From Pezizomycotina sp. ARF18 (lineage: Eukaryota > Ascomycota), in NCBI GenBank assembly GCA_002224055.1, contig AZLU01000172.1:1-36417 (forward strand): a stretch of DNA of 36,417 bases, given 5' to 3'. How positions within the stretch are numbered: position 1 is the stretch's first letter; every line of letters begins with the position of its first letter. The notes beneath the pieces were generated by a model, which saw only the letters and a program-made list of their open reading frames with translations, was not told the origin of the DNA and made no database searches. The position numbers and the translations under genes are program-made. Below, one piece after another: positions 22,996-32,893 of the stretch.

Positions 22996-25616
22996 TCAAG
23001 CCTCTGCTTCCGCTGGTTTCGTTTGAGCTGCCGCAGCTTCTTCCTTGGGAGCTTCTGATTCCGCGATCTGCGACGTGACATCCTTGGGATTATCACCCAA
23101 GGCAGCCGAGGTAACAGCTTCTGTTTCCGTGTCCGCTTTGATCGGGATGGGTGGCTGGATCACTTCGGCTTCGGACTTCTCTGTCGCTTCCGGTGGAACC
23201 TTCTCCGCAACGGCCGACGATGTTTCCTCCTGGGAGCAGGTGTAGGCTTGACTTCCAGAACTTCTTTGACCGTATCGACCTCCTGCTTGGGCATCTCAGA
23301 TTCGTGTTCAGCGACAACTTTTTCAACGGGATGGAATCCTTCCTCGTCGGCCCACTTTCTTCCGAGGCGGCCTCGGTCATAAAAGCCTCCTTGCAACTCA
23401 ATTCGCCCTCTTCGCTGATCGACCAGACCGTGAAAATCGCCGTGATCTTGGATGGAGACGCCGTTGGCGACGAAGCGGTAGCAGCAGCTGCTTCGGTTTG
23501 TACCGCGGAAGGAGTAGGCTTACGGCGGCTGGGGCCTCTGGCCCGGCCTTTTCTCGCATCAGATAATACCTCCTTCTCCTTAGACGCATCTTCCTTCTCT
23601 TCTGCCGGCTCATCCTTCTTGGGCGCCTGAGGTCCTAGCTTCAGGCGACTGTTCAGATCGTTCATAAAGTTTGCTCTTAGGCGGCTATGCCTCCTCCAAC
23701 CTTGAGTGGAATATTTGGCTTAGGCTTGGTGACAGGCGGCGGAGGAGATTTGACGTCGCTTCCTGCTGAGGATGGCTCATCGCCGGATTCCTTTCTGCGG
23801 ACTGGCCTTGCGGGATGGCTGGTTTCGGACCGCTAGGCAGGATTGACTTCTTCTCGGGCGACGTCGAGAGCGGCTCGGTAGCTTCATCAGTAGGCTTCTT
23901 CGGTGCCGGGCGATGGGACGGTAGTGGGGGCGGACCACTAGCTGCTGGTGGCGAGGTGCTTGGCGCAGCAGTATCCTATATAAAAAACATTACGTTAGAA
24001 TGCTACCTTTCTGTCTTTGTTCTACTTTTTCTCGTCTAATTCATAAGCATACCTTGTTTTCGGCCTTCACCTGACCTTCAGTTGTCACCTTGTCCTTGTG
24101 GACTTTACTTGTTTGCTCTTCGATCCACTCATCGTCGCCAGCGTCCTGCGTCGACTCCTCGGGAGTATCTTTCATCTCATACATAACCTTATGGGAATCC
24201 GGAGCATCTTCCCAAATATCCTTGCTCGGGAACTTGCCTTCCCGACCTTCACGGTGCTTGGGTCTACGGGGGATCTGGGGCTTCTTTTCTTCCACGGGTG
24301 ATTCAGGGAATAGAGGTTGATGCTGTTTTGGTGCTTTGTTGGTATCACTCAAGTCCTCCTCATCGACGTCCTCGTCATCCTCAGCAGTGGGTGGCTGGAT
24401 TGCAGGGCTATTGAGCGCACTCGCCCCCCTCGGCTCCGGAGTTCTGACGCGGGGCGTGATTGCCGCAGGAAGGAAGTGGGTAGATTTGTTGAGCTCATCA
24501 GATGCCAAGATTGGGGTCCCTTCCTGACGCTCATGCTGTACTCGGAGTGGTTTCATTGCTTTTTAGAGATAGATTAGTGCTCGAGTGTTGCGGGTCGGCA
24601 CTTTGCCTGCGGGAGTGGTGAATGTAAATATCCCGCTATCCCTCGACTTGCGTTTGTCCACCGGTTCAGAGCTGTCGAAGGGGTATGCCTGCTTCGCCAA
24701 TGGGGATGTAACGTGAGGGGTGGTGGTTTCTGGCCACCGAGAGTGCCGTCGGTGTTCATTGGGCTATTCAGGCGGGATGCGTATTGCTCGGATGCTAGGT
24801 AACCGACTTCTTCGTCAGGAATTCCTTCGAGACCCGGCGTGGTAGCGACACCAGCACCCTTGATAGCTTGCATGACGCTCTGGTTAAGATCCTCAGCACT
24901 GTGGCTGTATGTTCCACCAAATCTATATAGAAAGGTGTCAATAGACCAACCCATCAAACCCAAAGGGAAAATTGTAATTTCTAAAGAGAAAATTCGAAGA
25001 TTTAAAAAGAACAAAAAAAAAAATAATCTCAATGGGCAATGAGTTTCTTTTTCTTTTTCTTCTTTCAGAGAGTGAGTACCTGTGGACATGCTGTTCCGAA
25101 GGGTACGCTCCATAGTCTCCAACGATTATTTCGTCGCTGTGGCCTTCGGCACGGGTATCTTCTTTGTCTTGGGGCGGCTGCGGGATCGAGCCCTGCTTCC
25201 TGGCATTGGCGAAGGAGCCTGCACGTCGCCGGCGTTGGGTAGAGGGGAATTCGCTGTCCGATCTCGGGTGGATTGTCCTGTTCGTCCCTTGACGTCATAT
25301 AGTGCATCGAGTGACGGGATTGCCGCTCATTTTCCCTACCCGCCGGGACAGGCTCGGGCTGCTTGAGCTCGAGGTCTGCCGGAATGACCTTGGTTTGCCC
25401 CGGGGAATTGCCATCGTCGTCGGTCGATTGGAAGCGGACCGAGGGCGCATCGCCGGTGGCCGAAGCTTCTGCTGACTTTTGAGTTGGCATTGGGGATTTC
25501 GATCTGCTAGGTCTTGGCGGAACAACTGGGGTGGATGGAGCTTGAGTTGAGCTTTCTAGTGGTGAAGCAGCTTGTGAACGTGACGGGCGAGGAGGGACAA
25601 CTGGTGGAGAAGACAT
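22996..25616 (-). CDS. aim21: Aim21-family protein (actin-patch regulator), frames broken
   Basis: In yeast, Aim21 acts with Tda2 at cortical actin patches and restrains barbed-end assembly. Here about 795 residues are expected. The start at 25616 gives MSSPPVVPPRPSRSQ, with the same proline motif repeated soon after, as expected for SH3 ligands. Family motifs follow in order: PPEIGQRIPLYP, FGGTYSHSAEDLNQ, IPDEEVGYLASEQYASRL, RQEGTPILASDEL, KFPSKDIWEDAPDS, and near the end FMNDLNSRLKLGPQ then LSDARKGRARGPSRRKP. Introns are 25079-24923 (CAG|GTACTC to CTATATAG) and 24052-23976 (AAG|GTATGC to TATATAG). Frame breaks occur near 25239 (one missing base in a C run of the coding strand), about 24720, about 24570, about 23800, about 23400 and about 23230. 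The last exon ends AKPAEAEA-like at TGA 22996. Motif order and splice sites are intact, arguing against a pseudogene. Confidence 0.88.
23976..24052 (-). other. Intron 2 of AIM21
   Basis: 77 nt, donor AACAAG|GTATGC and acceptor TTTATATAG on the minus strand. Flanking exons carry Aim21-like sequence on both sides. Confidence 0.75.
24923..25079 (-). other. Intron 1 of AIM21
   Basis: 157 nt, donor CACAG|GTACTC and acceptor TTTCTATATAG. Joining gives SEQHVHR followed by FGGTYSHS without a frame change, matching the family. Confidence 0.82.
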
Positions 25617-25768
25617 TCTCTTTATATAAAAGTAAAAAAAAGGCAAGCTAGATAAGAAGGTATTTAAGCAAAAATAAGGTGAGGGCTTTTTTTTTTTGGT
25701 GGAGAGGGAGTTGTGAAAACTTGTATATACTTTCTTGTCAGCACTAAACTGCCTATGTCAATGTCGCC

Positions 25769-25794
25769 AAAAAAAAAAAAAAAAAAAAAAAAAA
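25769..25794. repeat. Poly-A tract, 26 A
   Basis: Lies about 150 bases upstream of the AIM21 start, as a T run on the coding strand. It may help keep the promoter nucleosome-free. Confidence 0.85.
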
Positions 25795-26172
25795 TGAACC
25801 GATAGAAAAAAGACAAGGGCAGCTGTAAAATTTTTTCCTCTTGCTTAAGCGGCGCAAGGCAATTCGTTCCACACCAACTGCATGGCACAGGAAAAAGAGT
25901 AAAGGAAAGAATGCAGTTAATAGTTAATGTGACGGTCTGTAGAAGCTCCAGAAAATGTATGTAAGAGCTGCTTTTGCTTGGGTGCGTGGGCTTATCAGAC
26001 GGGGGGGAGTTGAAGAGTCGACCAATGGCCGACGCCGAATAAATAATAAGGTAATAGAAATTGACAAAGAAATCTACCGTAAATACCTGTCTATAACGAG
26101 CAAAAGGGCCAGAACTGATGTAACTGCGAAATCGGAACCGTTGTCTCTCGCTATTTTTCTTGTTGGGGGGGA

Positions 26173-26196
26173 TGTGTGTGTGTGTGTGTGTGTGTG
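26173..26196. repeat. TG dinucleotide microsatellite
   Basis: Twelve perfect TG units preceded by G7. It is a likely length-variable marker. Confidence 0.9.
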
Positions 26197-27322
26197 GAGA
26201 TAAAAAAGCCCGGGACGAGGAGATATGAAGAAGAGAACAGGGGAGAAGGGGAGTAGCGTTTAAAGCGAAGAGAGATACACTAGATAAAAAGGAAAAGAAA
26301 AGAGCTTTCTAATAGAAAGAAGAGATATTACTAGCTCGAGATAATGGGATACGACGAGACAAACACCCTTCCTTCGATGGACACTGTCGATGTCGAAATG
26401 ATAGGTGGAGATGTATTGTTGTATTGAAAGTTCGAGGGGTATTTATTATTATTGAGAAGAAATATTTTTTAGAAGAAAAGAAGTAGAAATTCGTGACCCT
26501 TTTAAAGCAGTATTTATTTCATACTGCTCTTCTCCGGAATTGGCAATAAATTGGTCGTCACTTTGGGGAATTTTTCTATTTTTCTATTTTTCTATTTTCT
26601 ATTTTTTTTTTCTTTTTCTTTTTCTTTCTTTTTTTTTTTTACATTCCTGCTTGGTTCTAACTGGGGTTCGGAATAAGAGGCAGCTTGTGACGAGATCGAG
26701 AGTGGAGCTATCCTCTCTGTGCTATTTCTTGCTGCAATTTTTTTTTTTTCTCCTTCGCCGCCGCCAACCACTTACCCTTCCCCACATGGCGTAATGTCTC
26801 TATCATTACAAAAAGGAACACTAACGTATAACGCCAAATTCTTTCTCCCCCGTCACACAGATTACATCGCCAAAAACACTCATTCGGCCAAATCCGTACA
26901 TCCTCCAACTAATACGTTTCCACACAATTCAAAGGCAGAACATTCATCGTTAGCTAAGCTAAGCAGAGTAGCCCGAGCTCGAGTTCGGCACCTCGTTTTT
27001 AACGTTACCGGTATCACGATTTTTCTACCGCCTGATAGCACGTAGGATTGCGGCTACCGAGCTAAGTAGTGTTCGTTCCGAGTTTTAAAACCGCCGAGTC
27101 TTATAGTAGATATGACACTCACAGGACTTTGACCGACATCATGGGTAGAAACAAACGCAGCTTGCAACCTCAGACTCTACGGCCCTGATAGCTCCTCGGG
27201 CGCCCAGACACTAAGCTTGTCAGAACCTTCGAACCCCAACCTTTTCAACTTGGCCGCGGCCTAAGATGGTGATGCGGTTTTTCCGTAGGGGCTGTTATGA
27301 CCGCCAGGATCCGTCGGCGACC

Positions 27323-27471
27323 TTTTTTTTTTTTTTTTTTTTTTTTTGGGGGTGTTGAACACGATCTCGTCTGGGCACGCTATTGAGAATATTTGGTATC
27401 ACTGAGACGGGGAGGCTTCGTGAGCATCATCATGAGATAGAGATCGGACGACAGTCGATGCGGTGCAATCC

Positions 27472-27504
<33 letters not shown>
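27323..27504. repeat. T25 and A28 runs flanking a GC-rich segment
   Basis: A T run (27323-27347) and an A run (27477-27504) bracket about 130 bases of mixed sequence. They are complementary, so a single strand could form a long T/A stem with a 130-base loop. No coding or known RNA gene was recognised between them. Confidence 0.75.
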
Positions 27505-27508
<4 letters not shown>

Positions 27509-28046
27509 GGCCAATAGACAGCAGGCCACTTCGAAGCCTCAAAGCACCGAACGATTCATAGCCAAGAAAAGACAGCTCGGTCCTGGCCCGTTATGTGTTG
27601 ATTGGCGCAAAGGGAAAAAAGAAATGCCCAGCTCCACCAGGAAAGAACAAAAATAGTAGATGTATAAAAGTCTTAATTCGTAAAAACTTGATAATCGGTG
27701 AAAAAGGTCCTATAATAACAGAGATAACATTCGTGATATAATACTTGTAATCGTTGCAAAAAAAAAAAAAAAACCCTTTTGCTTCGCGCCGTACGTAGCT
27801 TTTTCAGAATTCTTTCATACGGCCCCCTTCCCTCTATCTCCATTCTATCACCTCTTGATAGTCCATCTCTTTAAAAGAAAGGCTACCTTATTAAAGATAA
27901 CTTTTCGCATATACACCCCCGTAAACGTCCATCACCATCTATCCAATCACCCTCCCCAAAACTTTTCGTGTGTGTGCATGTGTGTGAGATTCGATAATTC
28001 CCAGATAAAAGAAAAACTAGTAGTATAACCATTCCTCTCAACCTCT

Positions 28047-28768
28047 TTAAACGATCATCTGCGCACGCCAGCGCCACCGAGCGTCTTGCTCCCCATGAAG
28101 TCCTGGTGCTTCAATCCGGCGAGGGCGTAGCATCCTGCAGCAGCCAGCAGGACGATGGCGCAGGCGATCAGGCTCGTCGCCTTGAAGATGAGGCTGCACC
28201 ACTGACGATGGAGAGGGCGGGTAGATGGCCGCGCGCATGTAGTTGGAGCTAAACTTGCGGACGAGGGTGTCGAACTGCTTGGAGGTGGGGCAGATTCGCA
28301 GCAGCAAGGGGATTTCGAGGAAGATTAGGAAGACGCCGGACACGCTGTGGAAAATCCGCCAGAGGGTGGTTAGTGAGGCTCTGTTTGTTTGGGGACGGAG
28401 CGAAGGAATCGTTGTGCGTAGATGCGGGCAGCGAGCGAAATAGTGCATGGAGAAAACTTACAGGCACACGATGGAAAATACGATGACGAAGTGGAAGTGG
28501 AAGATGTTTGCGAGCCCAGAGCGAGACAAAGGATGATGGACAGGATTCCGAGCCTAGCAAGGAGATAATCGTAGAATAGATTAGTACCGAGTGAGGCCGC
28601 AAGAGTTTGAAGAAAGCCCATTGAGCTCAAAGGAGGTATGTATACCATTGTCCGTATATGCTAGCAAAAGAGAAAGTTAGCACGCCGCCCTGAAACCCAC
28701 ACTCATGGTCTACCAGAGAAAGGGGACGGCTGTAAACATACTGAAGTTCTAGATCTGAACTCATCCAT
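28047..28768 (-). CDS. tvp18: Golgi apparatus membrane protein Tvp18
   Basis: Small multi-pass membrane protein of late Golgi vesicles, conserved in fungi; about 146 residues here. Exon 1 (28768 to about 28741) reads MDEFRSR. A 15-nt exon 2 (28660-28646) encodes the SIYGQW motif. Exon 3 (28553-28462) gives LGILSIILCLALG and ANIFHFHFVIVFSIVC. Exon 4 (28344-28047) gives VSGVFLIFLEIPLLLRICP, FDTLVRKFSSNYMRAAIY, QWCSLIFKATSLIACAIV and GCYALAGLKHQDFMGSKTLG, ending QMIV-stop. Introns have branch motifs GCTAAC and CACTAAC with acceptors GCTAG, GCTAG and CCACAG. Breaks at about 28747, 28516 and 28065 each need one extra base (in A, G and G runs of the coding strand), and about 28200-28220 needs two. 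The donor of intron 1 (CAG|TATGT) also looks one G short. Family motifs are intact, so the gene is probably functional in the organism. Confidence 0.9.
28345..28461 (-). other. Intron 3 of TVP18
   Basis: 117 nt, donor CCT|GTAAGT, branch CACTAAC, acceptor TTTTCCACAG. Splicing joins the second membrane segment in frame. Confidence 0.85.
28554..28645 (-). other. Intron 2 of TVP18
   Basis: 92 nt, donor AATG|GTATAC and acceptor CTTGCTAG. It joins TG to G to complete the Trp of SIYGQW. Confidence 0.82.
28646..28660 (-). other. 15-nt micro-exon of TVP18
   Basis: Bounded by acceptor TTTTGCTAG and donor GTATAC, it supplies most of the conserved SIYGQW motif. Without it the protein would lose its family signature before the first membrane segment. 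Confidence 0.75.
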
Positions 28769-29337
28769 TAACCATCTTGAAAGACTTAAGAGGTGTGGAA
28801 GGGGGGAAAAAAGGGTTCGGCGAGTGAGAGCGGAGGTGTCCTTTTCTATTGCGCGTCTAGGGATGGAACTCCTGGGAAACGGCGTTCTCGGGAGGGAGCT
28901 TCTTGCTTTTAAAGGGCCGAGTCAAAGTGAAGATTGAGAGATGAATAAACGAGGCGCTATAGACGTAGGATTTGGTGATCTAACGGCAGCCTTGCTGTCT
29001 GGCGTTGAGAGGAGGGAGAAAGAAAACGGTCAGTGATTTCGTCAGCTTTGACGTACGCCGCTTAAGGCAGATGGGAAGGTAACGGGTAAAAAAAAAAAAA
29101 GCTTGTGTCTTTTTTTTTTTTTTCTCAGCTCGGCGGTTTTCTTTTTTCGACTTACGAGCTAATTTACGGAGGATCGAAGGATAACACCGAATTCGACGAA
29201 CTATGAAAGACTGTAAAGCCTGGGGTGGTTATGAAATAGCGATACGATGGTGTTTTGCTGGTACGTGGCCCTTTCTGTGAATAAGAAGAAGGAATGCTTT
29301 TTGCGAAAGTTAGGGGTGAGATTTATTTATTTTTTTT

Positions 29338-29358
29338 ATTATTATTATTATTATTATT
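29338..29358. repeat. TTA trinucleotide repeat
   Basis: Seven TTA units directly after a short TTTA-type stretch. Simple repeat in non-coding DNA. Confidence 0.85.
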
Positions 29359-30095
29359 TGTGTTTTCGACGGTGAAAGAATATAGAAGAAGGAAGGGAAG
29401 GAAGCAATGCTCGCCGCAGTCAAAAGAGGCAGGGTTTTAGTTCCACTGAGCGATAAAAATAACAACCACACACTTTAGAATTACAACACAAACGTTTCAC
29501 ATAAGGCTCACCCTCGCTTCAACTTGGCAACGGAAAAGAATTCTATAGAAATTCATACTGCATGTAAGCGGAAACATACTAAGTAATTATATACAATTAA
29601 GCAAAGCGCTTAAAAAATAAATCTCACGAACGATGCTTTATACCAATATATATATATTTGGAGGATTAGGTTATGATAGCGAAAGAGGACGAATCTTTAA
29701 AAAGACCTCAACTTCTATTTCCAGTGGTCACCGCCGAAGTATGCTGGTAGTATATAGCCTGATCAGCCGTTTGATGGTCTCGTCTCGTATAAGTTGCGGG
29801 TGAACAACCCCAGACATGCCCCAAAGGAAAAAAAAAGAAAAAAAAAAGCGGATTACAAAGATATTACTAATCCGTTTTCGGGTACCCTTTGTTCTACTGT
29901 CGTGAGCTATATTCCCAATTTTCGTCATAGTATAGCTATATTGGTTCTCCTGATCCTTCATATTAGAGGCACCTGAGTTCGGGCAGTAGACCTATGTAGA
30001 TGGGGAGGAAGAATAAAACACTGCTTTGGCTCGGTTTATATTCTATTAGCTTACAAAAGCAGGGGGGAGAAGGAAGACACGATTTTCCAAGACTT

Positions 30096-30099
<4 letters not shown>

Positions 30100-30131
<32 letters not shown>

Positions 30132-30132
30132 A
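30100..30132. repeat. T12/A21 junction
   Basis: A T run followed directly by an A run, forming a perfect potential 12-bp hairpin without a loop. Located about 180 bases downstream of the NTF2 stop codon. Confidence 0.85.
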
Positions 30133-30308
30133 CCATAAGAGGTATACGCCAAACTTCAATATTTGATTTTAAAATACTGTTCTTTTTTTTATCCATTTAT
30201 CATTTTCAAGTCTTAATAAACATTTCCTTATCTCTCCAGCTACAAAAAAAAAAGAAAGAAAGAAAGAAAAAAAGCCTTCCCAGGGATGTGCAGCGAGTCG
30301 GTCGGTAT

Positions 30309-31242
30309 TTAACCGTAGACAAGCTGAAGACGTCGTTCAAGACGAAGTAGCTGCCTCCATCTTTGACGAGGTTGAAGGTTTGGCAGTAGTTCATCGGCTG
30401 TTGCTGATCGTCGACCTGTTGCATCGCAAAAAAAAAAGAGAGAAACGGTTAAAAAAATATGAAACTGGGAATGCCAAAGCTTTCCCTCTCGAAAGAAAGA
30501 AAGGAAGGAAGGAGAAAAGCCTGGCTAAAATCTTCCTTACCAGGAGCTTTCCGGTAACCATCACGACGAGACCGTCGCCGGGGTTAATAGGTTGGGCATC
30601 GAGAGTAGTGATCTCGTGTTTGACTTTTTGGAACGGGAGTCCCTATAGAAGGAAAAAAGCCGATGTCTATTAGTCACGGACAATCTACCGCATTAACGAC
30701 TTTAACTCAGCTTCACCTACAACAAGCTTCTCTTTAATGGTGGGGACGTCTTTCTAGCTTCCCCCTCGAATGTCAACACCGATTGTGGCCTCTATTTAGA
30801 AAAGGAAAGAAAATGAAGTTAGTGAAAGTTACGAGGCTGTTTGAGCTTTTGAGCTTTTCTCTTAAATCTGAGTATCTTTTTTTGAACCTAAGTAACGTAC
30901 GTAGAGGACCTCAAGACCAGCACGGTTAGTGTCGAATGTGTGATAATAGAATTTGACGAATTCCTCTGTTTGTTCGCATTTTTGTCAGACAACGCTCATA
31001 AATTAAGCTGGAAACCAAAAAAGATGCAGGACTTGTGATTTCCTGCGAGGGCGACCAAGAGGAACGAAGGCGACATACCGGCGACAGTCTCGAAGTCTAA
31101 AGACCGTGTAAGTTAGCATCATATCCCGAAGATGGCGAGGCGTTTGGAAAAGCAATATAATAACCGCCGTATTCTAGCTTTGGAGCTCTTCACGGCAGCT
31201 CAAGCTACCAAACAGCGGCCGAGGAAGGAGATCACTATCCAT
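30309..31242 (-). CDS. ntf2: Nuclear transport factor 2
   Basis: Homodimeric carrier of Ran-GDP into the nucleus; about 123 residues, the normal family length. Exons: 31096-31079 (DFETVA), 30965-30901 (EEFVKFYYHTFDTNRAGLEV), 30791-30721 (VLTFEGEARK, VPTIKEKLV), 30642-30541 (GLPFQKVKHEITTLDAQP, VVMVTGKLL) and 30415-30309 (VDDQQQPMNYCQTFNLV, GSYFVLNDVF, ending SLVYG). Donors are GTATGT, GTACGT, GTAGGT and GTAAGG; acceptors are TTTAG, AACAG, AATAG, ATAG and CAACAG. The TGCTAAC branch before 31096 shows that a further first exon lies upstream; ATG 31240-31242 is the candidate, but its donor is weak. Two breaks, near 30750 and 30320, each vanish if one G is added to a G run of the coding strand, restoring the expected LVYG end. 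Confidence 0.92.
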
Positions 31243-31573
31243 TTCGAAAGGTTGAGAAAGAAAACGGATAAGAAGCTGTAGATAGGGGTTTCGGATGGAT
31301 ATTTGATCTTTTAGCAGATGTAGACACTTAAGCCTTGATGTTCAGGGAAGGAGGAAGAAAAGGAAAGAAAGTTTTGCTTCTGCTGTTGTTTATTTTATGA
31401 CGGGGGCTCCTTGGGCGGGGGGGTTTTTTTTCCGCGCTAAAGCTCTATTAGGCAACATTGGGAACTTTACTAGTGCTGAGATTTACTACTATAAGGCGAG
31501 ATATTCGGCACTGATCAACTCAGCCTTCTCACGTTATCACGCGATTCTATTTGACACGCTCAGGGACGGCATC
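31243..31573. promoter_or_regulatory. Shared intergenic region of a divergent gene pair
   Basis: About 330 bases separate the proposed NTF2 start from the start at 31574, so both promoters must share this DNA. No clear TATA box or binding-site cluster was identified. A G9/T9 junction lies near 31418-31434. Confidence 0.5.
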
Positions 31574-32893
31574 ATGTCGTCTCCCTCCTTGGACCCCTCC
31601 TTCTTCGACGCTCATCACCTCCCATTCGTCGCCTTGATCACGTACATATACAAAGTAAGTATCTTATCGCGACTTGACATCGCAGCTCGCCAAATAATGT
31701 CCTCTGCTACGACCTCCAAGCGCTCTTACGGTTCCTCGGCCTTGTAAGATCCGCTCGCGACGGCGATGGCGAGGTCAACCCTCATGGCGGAAAATATCAA
31801 AAGGTAGGGTATATTCCCCCATCCTTCAATGGAACCACGGAGCCATGGACCAATCTAAATTTCTTTCTCCTCTTGAAAGTGTCGACGCAATCGCTTCGTC
31901 CGACATCAAACGATCCAAAAGCTCTTCCCCGACGAAAAGCAAGCGAAGCAGATCCTCTCCGCCGCGAAACGAGCATCCAAGAAAGGGCACTGCATCTACT
32001 ACTACTGCATCTAGCCCGTCGAAACGGAAGCGTAAGGAATCGCCATCGGACGATCGTGTGGAGTCCTGGGAGACGGGATTGGACATGCCGCAGCCTATAA
32101 CAGACGAAGATAAATTGAGCACTATCACGCTCACGAGTAATCGCGCACCGCTCCTGCTCGCATTCGCAGTTGTTAGCTTAGGCTATACGCACCCCTGGTT
32201 ACCGCTATCATCGAGGTTCTCGCTCGCTCAAGGACTACTGGAGCTCACCGCCGCAGCTAAAGCGAAGAACATCGGCATCGAGCGGCAGAATGAAGGTAGT
32301 CCGTCGAAGAAGGGTATAGAAGATGAAGGTGCTCGTCGGAAATACCCGTCCTGCGACGGTGGGATACTGCGCGATCTTCTAAGAGGAGAAAGACGGTACT
32401 ATTGCGTCAAATACTAAGCCAACAGAAAACAAGGAAGAACAAAGCCGTCATTTTGGGCGCTCTCGACACACTACTCGAGAAACGCCGGCGCCGACGCGGC
32501 AAAATCCAACGCCGCTGCCGATACATTTACCGGCTACCGTCGTATCAGTACTTAACTCGGAATTATCCTTATGAAGACGACGCTACCGCAGCTTCTAGGC
32601 GCGCTCAAGTTGTTATTCGACAGCTGGGATGGAATCCTTGACCCACCGAGTTAGATAGGAGGAGCTGGAGCTGGTACGTCCGCGTAAGGCTGACGTGGCA
32701 GACGCAAGGCGGCTGGGGCGGGAAAGGCGAGATACCGCTTAGCAAAATACTTGAGTTGCGAGGAAGGTCGGATAGTCTGATAGCCAGGATCGAAAGCAAG
32801 AAAGGGTGGATTTTTAGTGATGTATTTTATTCTTTGATTGGAGTGATGACGGCGCTGGCTTTGGGTTTGGGTATTTTATTTTGTTTTGTTTGA
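31574..32893 (+). CDS. Unrecognised fungal protein with conserved-looking blocks and C-terminal membrane segment, frames broken
   Basis: About 425 residues. The start at 31574 gives MSSPSLDPSFFDAHHLPFVA. A 44-nt intron (31642-31685, GTACAT to CATCGCAG) leads in frame to SPNNVLCYDLQALLRFLGL. Frame breaks near 31857 and 31914 each need one added base in an A run; one near 31985 needs two. The next parts are KLFPDEKQAKQILSAAKRAS, a Lys/Arg/Ser-rich stretch with possible nuclear-signal character, then APLLLAFAVVSLGYTHPWLP and LSSRFSLAQGLLEL. After a damaged region (32290-32560) comes LLGALKLLFDSWDGIL; one base missing near 32637 leads to ELDRRSWSWYVRVR and GGWGGKGEIPLSKILELRGR. The end is hydrophobic (VFYSLIGVMTALALGLGI) to TGA 32893, suggesting a tail anchor. 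The SSRFSLAQ and WSWYVRVR blocks feel familiar from ascomycete hypothetical proteins, but I cannot name the family. Confidence 0.68.
31642..31685 (+). other. Short 44-nt intron
   Basis: Donor ATCAC|GTACAT, branch-like TTGACAT, acceptor TCGCAG. Splicing links LPFVALIT to SPNNVLCYDL in frame, while reading through destroys the latter. It is at the short end for fungal introns. Confidence 0.6.

Larger units (their letters stand above)
25617..28046. other. Intergenic region upstream of AIM21
   Basis: AT- and purine-rich DNA containing A26 at 25769-25794, (TG)12 at 26173-26196, T-rich stretches at 26570-26640, and the T25/A28 pair at 27323-27504. No protein-like frame stands out; the frame at 26719-27045 has no recognisable motif. 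The segment 26930-27480 is noticeably GC-richer and lacks an explanation (see findings). The 3' UTR of TVP18 probably lies in 27.8-28.05 kb. Confidence 0.5.
28769..30308. other. Intergenic region between TVP18 and NTF2
   Basis: Non-coding, with A- and T-rich runs near 29089-29122, a TTA repeat at 29338-29358, and a T12/A21 junction at 30100-30132. No RNA gene was recognised. The TVP18 promoter and the NTF2 3' UTR must lie here. Confidence 0.55.

Noticed and set aside
27215-27245. tRNA-like T-arm (GGTTCGAAG) on the minus strand
   Set aside because: The flanking bases cannot form the T stem, and no A box or cloverleaf fits upstream.
31655-31685. 31-nt intron starting at GTAAGT in the 31574 gene
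   Set aside because: Too short for fungal splicing and puts a stop just after the junction; the 44-nt intron from 31642 keeps the frame and gives a sensible protein.
2355-32893. All broken genes are pseudogenes
   Set aside because: Splice sites, stop codons and family motifs remain intact, the breaks are nearly all single missing bases in short runs, and they hit essential genes such as NTF2. Assembly error is simpler.
30309-32893. Programmed ribosomal frameshifting
   Set aside because: Breaks are too numerous, occur in many unrelated genes and have no common slippery motif beyond short homopolymers.
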